From Levilactobacillus brevis (GTDB taxonomy: Bacteria; Bacillota; Bacilli; Lactobacillales; Lactobacillaceae), in assembly GCA_003666485.1 (NCBI GenBank), contig CP032931.1, positions 2,728,001 to 2,792,000 of the forward strand: a stretch of 64,000 nucleotides of DNA, in the 5' to 3' direction. The translations under genes and the position numbers were made by a program. Positions 57,511 to 64,000 of this stretch are shown here, piece after piece; within the stretch, counting starts at the first letter, position 1; every line of letters starts with the position of its first letter. The notes under the pieces were generated by a model. That model did not search any database. It had not been told where the DNA came from and saw only the letters and a program-made list of their open reading frames with translations.

Positions 57511-58527
57511 CTATTGATCTGTAAACCGCTGAACCGGTGCACGTTGGCTGCGTAACGCCATTTTGGCTAGAAACTCATCGAGAATTTCTACCATCAGCGT
57601 CTCCTCCGTCGCATCTGTTAGTGCAACCTTAGTTCGGGCTGCATGGGAAATGCCCTTTAAGTAGTAAGCCACTTGATTACGGAAATCACGTGGCCCCTCT
57701 ACTGGCCCCTTGGCCTCGCAGAGCCGGTGCAAATGTTCCTTGGCAATCGTAATTTTCTCCACTGGCGTGGGCTCCGGCAGAAGTTCCCCCGTCGCTAGGT
57801 AGTGGTTGATGCGTTGGAGCAGCCACGGGTTACCCATGACCGCTCGACCGACCATAACTGCATCGGCGCCGACCTCATCTAACATGCGTTTGGCATCTTG
57901 CGGCGTACGCACATCCCCATTTCCCATAAACGGAATTGTCAGGTGTTGGGCGACTTGCGCCAGAATGTCCCAATCTGCCTGCCCCTGATACATCTGTTTA
58001 CGCGTCCGGCCATGCATGGCAATCGCACTGGCACCGGCACTCTCCGCAGCTAAGGCATTTTCCACCGCTAAGATGTGATGGGCATCCCACCCCGTACGCA
58101 TCTTCACCGTGACCGGCTTATCAACTGCCGCCACGACCGCTGCGACCATGTCATGAACCTTCTGTGGGTCCAGTAGCCATTTGGCCCCAGCATCCGTATT
58201 CACGACCTTATTGACCGGGCACCCCATGTTGATGTCGATAATGTCTGCATTGGTCTGCTGATCCACGTATTGCGCCGCTTGGACCAGTGTCTCCTGCGTA
58301 CCGCCAAAGATCTGAATACTCATCGGGTGCTCATGCGCGTCTACTGCCATCATCTTCAATGTTCGCTGATTATGGTAGTGAATCCCCTGCCCCGAGATCA
58401 TTTCACAGGTCACCAGTCCCGCGCCGAACGCTTTACAAATCCGACGAAAGGCCACGTTGGTGACGCCGGCCATGGGCGCCACGACGACCCGATTGGCGAT
58501 CTCGACATTACCGATTTTCCAAGACAT
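57511..58527 (-). CDS. dusB: tRNA-dihydrouridine synthase B
   Basis: This 338-aa FMN enzyme reduces specific uridines in tRNA to dihydrouridine. Blocks include 'VVAPMAGVTNVAFRRIC', 'SIQIFGGTQETLVQAA', 'DIINMGCPVNKVV'-like ('IIDINMGCPVNKV') with the catalytic Cys, 'KMRTGWD' and 'IAMHGRTRKQMYQGQADWD'. The start is 12 bp downstream of the hslO stop, so the two are likely cotranscribed. Length and motif order fit DusB of Firmicutes. Confidence 0.96.
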   Translation of the reverse strand: MSWKIGNVEIANRVVVAPMAGVTNVAFRRICKAFGAGLVTCEMISGQGIHYHNQRTLKMMAVDAHEHPMSIQIFGGTQETLVQAAQYVDQQTNADIIDINMGCPVNKVVNTDAGAKWLLDPQKVHDMVAAVVAAVDKPVTVKMRTGWDAHHILAVENALAAESAGASAIAMHGRTRKQMYQGQADWDILAQVAQHLTIPFMGNGDVRTPQDAKRMLDEVGADAVMVGRAVMGNPWLLQRINHYLATGELLPEPTPVEKITIAKEHLHRLCEAKGPVEGPRDFRNQVAYYLKGISHAARTKVALTDATEETLMVEILDEFLAKMALRSQRAPVQRFTDQ

Positions 58528-58538
58528 GCGGACCCTCC

Positions 58539-59426
58539 TTACTTCGCTTGGGCCTTGGCGAGAATCTGCCGCAACTCATCTTCTGAATATTCATACTTCG
58601 TGCCACAGAAATGACAAACGGCCTCGGCACCGTGGTCTTGGTCAATCATTTCTTGGAGTGCCGCCGGTTGAATGGCTGCCAACGACTTGGCGAACCGTTC
58701 CTTAGAGCAGTCACACTTGAAGGATACTGGCATCTTCTGCAAGATTTTAATCTTTTCATCCTTGAACAGCAGTTGCAAGATCTCTTCAGGGGTCTGCCCA
58801 TCTAAGAGGAGTTCTGACACCATTGGCATTTCCTTTAGCCGCTGTTCTAGCCGGGAAATGGCCTCGTCAGATGCACCAGGCATCGTTTGAATCATGAAAC
58901 CACCAGCGACCTTGACCGTGTTATTGGGCTGCACGAAGACGGACACGCCGACCGCACTGGGAATTTGTTCAGACTTCGCCAAGTAATAGGTAAAGTCTTC
59001 GCCCAGTTCACCGGAGATCAGTGGGACTTGGCCGGTGTATGGCTGGCCCAAGCCTTGATCCTTGGTGACCGTCAACATGCCGTTGACCCCAACGGCCTTC
59101 TTAACGTCGATCTTGTGCTTCTCGTTCAACGGGAGGCTTACATGGGGGTATTGCAGGTAACCCTTGACCGTTCCGTTGGCATTACCGTCTGCCACGATGG
59201 CGCCCACGGGTCCGTGACCATTGACCTTAACGGTTAAATTCTCTTCGCCCTTCAAGAGAGACGTCGACAACAGCATCGTACCAATCAGCGTCCGGCCCAA
59301 AGCGGCGGTTGCCGCACTCCAGGTATCGTGCCGCTGCTGTGCCTCGGCCACGGTTTGCGTTGCGTCGACCACATAGGCCCGGAACATCCCATCATCAATC
59401 AAACTTTTTACTAAATAATCTGCCAT
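58539..59426 (-). CDS. hslO: Redox-regulated chaperone Hsp33
   Basis: This 295-aa protein is a cytosolic holdase switched on by oxidation. The zinc redox switch is present: 'CDCSKERF' and 'CHFCGTKY' give the four cysteines (C-x-C and C-x-x-C, about 235-270). The N-terminal 'YVVDATQTVAEAQQRHDTW' and 'LSTSLLKGEENLTVKVNG' are typical. I chose the ATG at 59426 because the family starts MADYLVK; the open frame extends 33 bp further upstream. It is downstream of ftsH and its terminator, so it has its own promoter or readthrough. Confidence 0.96.
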   Translation of the reverse strand: MADYLVKSLIDDGMFRAYVVDATQTVAEAQQRHDTWSAATAALGRTLIGTMLLSTSLLKGEENLTVKVNGHGPVGAIVADGNANGTVKGYLQYPHVSLPLNEKHKIDVKKAVGVNGMLTVTKDQGLGQPYTGQVPLISGELGEDFTYYLAKSEQIPSAVGVSVFVQPNNTVKVAGGFMIQTMPGASDEAISRLEQRLKEMPMVSELLLDGQTPEEILQLLFKDEKIKILQKMPVSFKCDCSKERFAKSLAAIQPAALQEMIDQDHGAEAVCHFCGTKYEYSEDELRQILAKAQAK

Positions 59427-59504
59427 TCTTGTAAACGTCCTTTCGTGTCTTTTCACCATGCCCTACCTTACCAGAAACCACGGCTTTTGCAAATAGTAAC
59501 GACT

Positions 59505-59580
59505 GCGGGGGCTGGCCGCCGACAGGCCACTAGCACTGAAGGGCCGGTCTGAGTCATAGAGCGGCCTCGACACTCGCCCA
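59505..59580 (+). repeat. Type I repeat remnant, copy K
   Basis: It begins GGGGGCTGGCCGCCG, then has GGCCGGTCTGAG and GAGCGGCCTCGACACTCGCC, which match parts of the type I start and first hairpin. The closing arms are lost. It looks like a decayed copy, between ftsH's terminator and hslO. Confidence 0.6.
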
Positions 59581-59602
59581 GCACCATTCCCGCCCAAATG
59601 CC

Positions 59603-59633
59603 AAACAAAAAGAGCGAGATGCAGGTCTCGCCC
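59603..59633 (-). terminator. Terminator of ftsH
   Basis: On the minus strand GGGCGAGA / TCTCGCTC hairpin followed by TTTTTGTTTGG, 10 nt past the stop codon. Confidence 0.85.
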
Positions 59634-59642
59634 TTCGTGTGA

Positions 59643-61751
59643 CTATTCAGAATGATCGGTGTCATCGTGTGAATCGTCTGCTGCCGAACTTGCTGCAGAA
59701 TCAGCCGTTGAGGACTGGTTTTGAGCTGCGGACGAAGCTAACTTGGCTTCCGTAGAAGCTTGTCGTTGGGCCTCGCGCCGTTCTAATTCGCGCTTAGATT
59801 CCTCAAACGTTGCCGCCTTTTCGCTTGGAAATTCGTCATTGCCGTCCTTTTCAGGCATCTTCCCAGTGTTAAATAAGCTGAGAATTTGCTTTTCGTCCAG
59901 CGTTTCGTATTTCAGCAAGGCATCCGCAATAATCTTGTGTTCTGCTTTGTGTTCTTCCAGAATCTTCCGGGCAGTATCGTGCGCTTCCCCGATGATTCGG
60001 CGAACTTCGCTATCAATTAAGTTAGCCGTATGTTCTGAGTAACTTGGTTGGCCTGGATAACCGGCACCAGCGAATGGCTGGCCGCCAGCACTTTCCAGTG
60101 CCACTGTCCCTAAGGCGTCACTCATCCCATATTGGGTGACCATGGAACGGGCAATTTGGGTTGCCTGTTCAAAGTCATTGGAAGCCCCGGATGATTCGGA
60201 GTGGAAGATTAACTCTTCGGCCGTCCGACCACCCATTAAGCCGGCAATCTGTTCCATGGCATCCTTCTTGGACATCAGCATTTGGTCTTCCCGTGGGAGC
60301 ATGATTGCGTACCCACCGGCGCGGCCACGAGGGACGATCGTTACCTTGTGGACCACGCGGGCGTCGTTTAAGACTAACCCCACGATGGTATGCCCAGCTT
60401 CGTGGTACGCCACCGTCTTGCGTTCCTCGGGACTGATGACCCGGTCCTTCTTGGCTGGCCCAGCGATGACCCGGTCTTCAGCTTCGTCTAAGTCGGAAGC
60501 ATCGATCTGCGTCTTATTCCGCCGTGCCGCCAACAAGGCAGCTTCGTTCAAGAGGTTTTCCAAATCGGCCCCCACGAAACCAGGGGTTTGCTTGGAAATT
60601 TCCTTTAAATCAACGTCATTAGCTAATGGCTTGTTCTTGGCGTGAACCTTAAGAATCGCTTCACGACCCTTAACGTCTGGCCGACCAACTAAGATCTTCC
60701 GGTCAAACCGACCTGGCCGCAGCAAGGCAGGGTCCAACACGTCTGATCGGTTGGTTGCAGCCATCACGATGACGCCTTCGCTCCCAGTAAACCCGTCCAT
60801 TTCGACCAGCAATTGGTTCAACGTTTGTTCACGTTCATCGTGGCCACCGCCCATGCCGGCACCCCGTTGACGACCAACCGCATCAATTTCATCAATAAAG
60901 ATGATCGACGGTGCGGCCTTTTTGGCCTGTTCAAACAGATCCCGGACACGACTGGCCCCGACACCAACGAACATTTCCACGAAATCTGAACCAGAAATCG
61001 AGAAGAATGGTACAGCGGCTTCACCAGCCACCGCCTTCGCCAGCAACGTTTTACCAGTACCAGGCGGGCCCTCAAGTAAGACCCCAGATGGGATCCGGGC
61101 ACCTAATGAAACAAACTTACGCGGATTCTTCAAGAACTCGACAACTTCGACCAGTTCTTGCTTTTCCTCCTCCTCACCAGCAACGTCAGCGAAGCGAACC
61201 TTGTTCTCTTTGCTATCGGCTGGCTTGGCCTTGCTCTTCCCAAAGTTCATGACTCGGCCGTTACCGCCGCCTTGGCCGGCTTGACCCATCATCATGTAGA
61301 AGAAGAAGAAGAAAATGACTAGTGGTGCAACGTAGACTAACAAGTTAATCCAGAAGCCACTCGACTCTTCAGCTTTGGTGTTGACCTTTACATTATGACT
61401 CTTGGCGGTCTTGTCAATCTCGGAAACCGTCGAGTTATTCGTCAAGACTTGCGTGGTGAAGCTGGTCACAGCGGTGCTTTGTGAACCGCCGAGACTAAAG
61501 CCAGTATTGGTCGTCCGCTTTTGGGCGTTCCGATACTCACCGGTAATCTTGTAAACTCCCCCGGAAGGTTGAATGGAGAAATTCTTGATCTTGTTCGCAT
61601 TTAAATCTTTAACGAACTGACTCGATTGGATTTCTTGGGATTGTGAGCTGCTGTTATTTCCGTTAAATAAGTAAATAACACCAATGACCAACAAGAAGAT
61701 CACAATGTAAAATAGACTATTACGAAACAGCCCATTTCGTCGATTATTCAT
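59643..61751 (-). CDS. ftsH: ATP-dependent zinc metalloprotease FtsH
   Basis: This 702-aa membrane-bound AAA protease degrades misfolded membrane proteins and regulators. Two N-terminal membrane segments flank an extracytoplasmic domain (about 35-135); then come the AAA domain with '[14 protein letters not shown]' (Walker A) and '[12 protein letters not shown]' (Walker B), and the peptidase with '[11 protein letters not shown]' (HEAGH zinc site). The C-terminal tail is Ser/Ala/Asp-rich. It lies 107 bp downstream of hpt in the conserved tilS-hpt-ftsH order. Confidence 0.97.
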   Translation of the reverse strand: MNNRRNGLFRNSLFYIVIFLLVIGVIYLFNGNNSSSQSQEIQSSQFVKDLNANKIKNFSIQPSGGVYKITGEYRNAQKRTTNTGFSLGGSQSTAVTSFTTQVLTNNSTVSEIDKTAKSHNVKVNTKAEESSGFWINLLVYVAPLVIFFFFFYMMMGQAGQGGGNGRVMNFGKSKAKPADSKENKVRFADVAGEEEEKQELVEVVEFLKNPRKFVSLGARIPSGVLLEGPPGTGKTLLAKAVAGEAAVPFFSISGSDFVEMFVGVGASRVRDLFEQAKKAAPSIIFIDEIDAVGRQRGAGMGGGHDEREQTLNQLLVEMDGFTGSEGVIVMAATNRSDVLDPALLRPGRFDRKILVGRPDVKGREAILKVHAKNKPLANDVDLKEISKQTPGFVGADLENLLNEAALLAARRNKTQIDASDLDEAEDRVIAGPAKKDRVISPEERKTVAYHEAGHTIVGLVLNDARVVHKVTIVPRGRAGGYAIMLPREDQMLMSKKDAMEQIAGLMGGRTAEELIFHSESSGASNDFEQATQIARSMVTQYGMSDALGTVALESAGGQPFAGAGYPGQPSYSEHTANLIDSEVRRIIGEAHDTARKILEEHKAEHKIIADALLKYETLDEKQILSLFNTGKMPEKDGNDEFPSEKAATFEESKRELERREAQRQASTEAKLASSAAQNQSSTADSAASSAADDSHDDTDHSE

Positions 61752-61858
61752 GTCGTGCCTCCTTACCCACAGTTCCCAGCATTAAGATAGGAACAGAATT
61801 TAGGGCAAATGCCCCTTAACTAAATAAGATGTTATCACAATTGACTATCATTGACTAA

Positions 61859-62401
61859 TTATTTATCTGAATAGACTGAGGGCTTCAGAACACCAACGTA
61901 CGGAAGGTTCCGGTACTTTTCTTCGTAGTCCAGACCATAGCCCACCACGAACTCACTTGGCACGTTGAACCCAACGTAGTCCGCCTTGGCTTCAACCACG
62001 CGGCCACTGGGTTTGTCCATCAATGTGCAGACCTTGATGGACTTCGCCTGACGGTCCTTCAACAGGTCCTCCAGGTACTTCAACGTCCGCCCCGTGTCGA
62101 TAATGTCTTCAACTAACAAAATATCACGACCAGCAACGTCGGTGTCCAGGTCCTTGAGTAACTTGATGGTCCCAGAAGAAGCCGTCCCGCCGTTATAACT
62201 GGAAACGTCAATAAAGTCAATCGTTGCGTAAATATCCATGTCGCGGATCACGTCGGTCATAAACAAGATGGCCCCCTTTAATACACAGATGATCAAGGGC
62301 GTCTTGTCTTTGTAATCCTCGGCGAGTTGCGTGCCTAACCGTTTGCAGGCTGCGGCAATGTCTTCCTCACTGTAAAGGACCTTTAAAATATCGTTATTCA
62401 T
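61859..62401 (-). CDS. hpt: Hypoxanthine phosphoribosyltransferase
   Basis: It salvages hypoxanthine and guanine to IMP and GMP using PRPP. The 180-aa length is typical. The PRPP motif is '[18 protein letters not shown]', with '[16 protein letters not shown]' and '[18 protein letters not shown]' as flanking blocks. I chose the ATG at 62401 because AAAGGGGA lies close upstream and the family starts MNNDI; the frame is open 36 bp more, overlapping the end of tilS. It lies 17 bp from tilS's stop. Confidence 0.96.
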   Translation of the reverse strand: MNNDILKVLYSEEDIAAACKRLGTQLAEDYKDKTPLIICVLKGAILFMTDVIRDMDIYATIDFIDVSSYNGGTASSGTIKLLKDLDTDVAGRDILLVEDIIDTGRTLKYLEDLLKDRQAKSIKVCTLMDKPSGRVVEAKADYVGFNVPSEFVVGYGLDYEEKYRNLPYVGVLKPSVYSDK

Positions 62402-62417
62402 GCTGTTCCCCTTTCGC

Positions 62418-63785
62418 CTATTCATGCTTCCAAACAATATGATAGTTTTTTGTGTGCGGCCGTGGTGGGTAGACCGACCACTTCACGCCCAACAGCGCGA
62501 GCACTTCTCCCGTCGCCGTGACCAAGACGACCTGCTGTTGCCGGTCGCTTTGGGGCACCTTGGCATTGATCAGCGCGCGACGCACCGATTGATGGTGCCC
62601 CGTCGCCAGTCGTAACCGGTCGGCCGCTTGCCACGGACGAACCATTAAGGGCAACTGGTCGGCGGTCAAGGCCACCGTTTCGTGAGGAGAAAGTGTTGGT
62701 TGCTGTTCAGTCGTGAAGCAGCCAATCTGCCAGCCGTTACCAACCGACCGCCATTGGTTTAAGTCTACCATAAATCTAAAATGTTCCACGGATTTTTCCT
62801 TGAAATTTTTCTGTTGTAAAAATTGAAAGTGGTCATACGTTTTAATGAATGCCCAATCTTGACCGAACGCCACAGTTCCCGTGGGTCGTTGGCCATTGGC
62901 CAGTAGCTGCAGACATTCCGTCAAATGGGCCTCGCTGACACTGGTGCCGGGCGCACTGCGACTGATCAGTCGTGCCAACAATAACCGTTGCTCCGCTACC
63001 GGTGCTGCCAATAGCAACGCGGTTTGCCCGGTCACCGACGTTTGGTCGGTCACGATGTGAGCCAACTGCTGATCCAACGCGCGGTTCGCCACCGTCAACG
63101 TCGCCTGTAACTGCTGGGCGTATGCGTTCACGTGGGCCACAACCTGCGGATTTTCCGCCTGGAGCTGTGGTAAAATCTCGTGACGAACGCGGTTACGACT
63201 CGCCACCAACGCCTGATTCGTCGCATCCTCATACCAGGGAATCTGGTGCGCGCGGGCGTAAGCAATCAGCTGGGCCTTGGTAAACGGCAACAATGGGTGA
63301 ATCACCCGTCCCGGTGCCAGTGGTCGGCTGGGAGCCATGCCGGTCAATTGATCCAGCTGCCCCCCACGCATCAGCTTCAGCAGTACCGTTTCGGCCTGTT
63401 CGTCGGCCTGATGGGCGGTTGCCACCCACGCTGCGTGGTGTTGCTGTAGTTGCGTTTGAAAGAACTGGTAGCGAAATGCGCGCGCGGCCGCCTCAACGCC
63501 GTGTGTGGGGTGCGCGTCGCTTGGCCAGACCGCCACCTCTAGTGGCAACTGCCGGTCAGCGCACCACCGCCGCAAAAACGCCGCTTCGGTCTGACTCTGT
63601 TGGCGTAACTGGTGATTGACGTGCACGACCGTGATGGCTGGCCGTTGAGCGGCCGGTAACCGCAAAATCAGCTGAAGCAACACCATGGAGTCGACCCCCG
63701 TCGAAACGGCAACGAGCACCCGCTGCTGAGGATCATCCCAGCCGTTTGCGCGCCAATTTTGCTGAAAAGCCGTCTCTAACGTCAC
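62418..63785 (-). CDS. tilS: tRNA(Ile)-lysidine synthetase
   Basis: It adds lysine to C34 of the AUA-reading tRNA-Ile, an essential step. The 455-aa protein has the PP-loop '[14 protein letters not shown]' near residue 27 (the usual SGGxDS has STGVDS here), '[22 protein letters not shown]', the HxADDQxE-like '[20 protein letters not shown]', and a C-terminal domain ending in '[10 protein letters not shown]'. It is the first gene in the tilS-hpt-ftsH order. Confidence 0.95.
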   Translation of the reverse strand: MTLETAFQQNWRANGWDDPQQRVLVAVSTGVDSMVLLQLILRLPAAQRPAITVVHVNHQLRQQSQTEAAFLRRWCADRQLPLEVAVWPSDAHPTHGVEAAARAFRYQFFQTQLQQHHAAWVATAHQADEQAETVLLKLMRGGQLDQLTGMAPSRPLAPGRVIHPLLPFTKAQLIAYARAHQIPWYEDATNQALVASRNRVRHEILPQLQAENPQVVAHVNAYAQQLQATLTVANRALDQQLAHIVTDQTSVTGQTALLLAAPVAEQRLLLARLISRSAPGTSVSEAHLTECLQLLANGQRPTGTVAFGQDWAFIKTYDHFQFLQQKNFKEKSVEHFRFMVDLNQWRSVGNGWQIGCFTTEQQPTLSPHETVALTADQLPLMVRPWQAADRLRLATGHHQSVRRALINAKVPQSDRQQQVVLVTATGEVLALLGVKWSVYPPRPHTKNYHIVWKHE

Positions 63786-63810
63786 CTGTCACACCCCCAC
63801 TCTCGTTACC

Positions 63811-63834
63811 AAAAAGGGCCGCACGAATGCGGTC
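63811..63834 (-). terminator. Terminator of the yabR-like gene
   Basis: On the minus strand GGACCGCA-TTCG-TGCGGCCC hairpin followed by TTTTTGG, just after the yabR-like stop. Confidence 0.85.
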
Positions 63835-63849
63835 CTGATTAAAGGCAGA

Positions 63850-64000
63850 TTAACTGCGCCGGCCACCACGGCCACCACGCTTACCTTCAGTGTTACGTTT
63901 AATCGTTGCCAAACGGTCCTCACTTTGCTTCAAGAACCCTGACATCAAGTCGTCGAAGCTTTCTTCATGTTTAGCCGAGTGATGGCTTGAGAAGCGACCA
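63850..64000 (-). CDS. S1-domain RNA-binding protein YabR-like, C-terminal part
   Basis: The window edge cuts this gene at its 5' side. The last about 49 codons read '...HEESFDDLMSGFLKQSEDR' then a Gly/Arg-rich tail ending GRGGRRS. Such an S1-protein tail after a short linker, just upstream of tilS, matches YabR of Firmicutes. The S1 domain itself is outside the window, so the name rests on the tail and the synteny. Confidence 0.7.
   Translation of the reverse strand, partial: GRFSSHHSAKHEESFDDLMSGFLKQSEDRLATIKRNTEGKRGGRGGRRS

Overview
The window looks like chromosome from a heterofermentative lactobacillus, probably Levilactobacillus or a close relative. This rests on gene content and order (dut-radA-yacL, tilS-hpt-ftsH-hslO-dusB next to an rRNA operon, pepC, dtpT, BspA-like LPQTN surface proteins), roughly half G+C by eye, and the sorting-signal and promoter style. 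No phage, plasmid, insertion-sequence transposase or CRISPR array was seen. Genus and species are inference.

Layout. 1-860: an intergenic mosaic of repeats. 917-4145 (minus): yacL, radA and dut. 4567-5603 (plus): a small acetyltransferase and rpiA. 5704-6390: a composite repeat. 6497-8951 (plus): an aldo/keto reductase, a 46-aa ORF and pepC. 9012-12140 (minus): a small membrane protein and two paralogous serine hydrolases. 12307-12978: a phosphoglycerate mutase gene broken by one in-frame stop. 13466-15489 (minus): EamA and AEC transporters. 15858-16976: a LytR-CpsA-Psr protein. 18174-20118 (plus): an EAL and a GGDEF protein. 20374-23009 (minus): a mannose-family PTS (IIA-IIB-IIC-IID). 23129-25300: a HAD phosphatase and a MATE transporter. 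25673-26119: an orphan HicB-like protein. 26260-26344: a tRNA-Leu with A34. 26424-29988 (minus): tex-sprT-thrB. 30725-33519 (minus): pncB-nadE plus a small protein. 33680-34414: a TagA/WecG glycosyltransferase. 34830-36711 (minus): nagA-gntR. 37240-39998 (minus): an S9 peptidase and proC. 40180-46886: two BspA-like LRR surface proteins. 47143-47307: tRNA-Gln and tRNA-Tyr. 47390-50978: a phosphoesterase, dtpT and an EIIB-like gene. 51248-57015 (minus): an rrn operon with a second, truncated 23S 3' end, a second 5S and tRNAs Asn and Thr. 57511-64000 (minus): dusB, hslO, ftsH, hpt, tilS and the end of a yabR-like gene.

The most unusual content is not coding. About ten complete copies and several pieces of an intergenic element of about 190 nt are scattered through the window (called type I here). 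Each has a closing stem that brings its two ends together and three internal hairpins. The stems change sequence between copies on both arms at once, so pairing is kept while the sequence drifts, and the loops stay nearly constant. That is the pattern expected of a folded RNA or of a mobile element selected for structure. Many copies sit just 3' of a gene in the same direction, and some are arranged as head-to-head inverted pairs. A second family (type II, about 180 nt) and a short third segment (type III) accompany them. No protein-coding partner is visible here.

Confidence is high for the housekeeping genes and RNA genes, and moderate for exact starts, terminators and promoters. Functions of the repeats, the 149-aa protein in the NAD operon and the cysteine-less EIIB-like protein are not known from the sequence.
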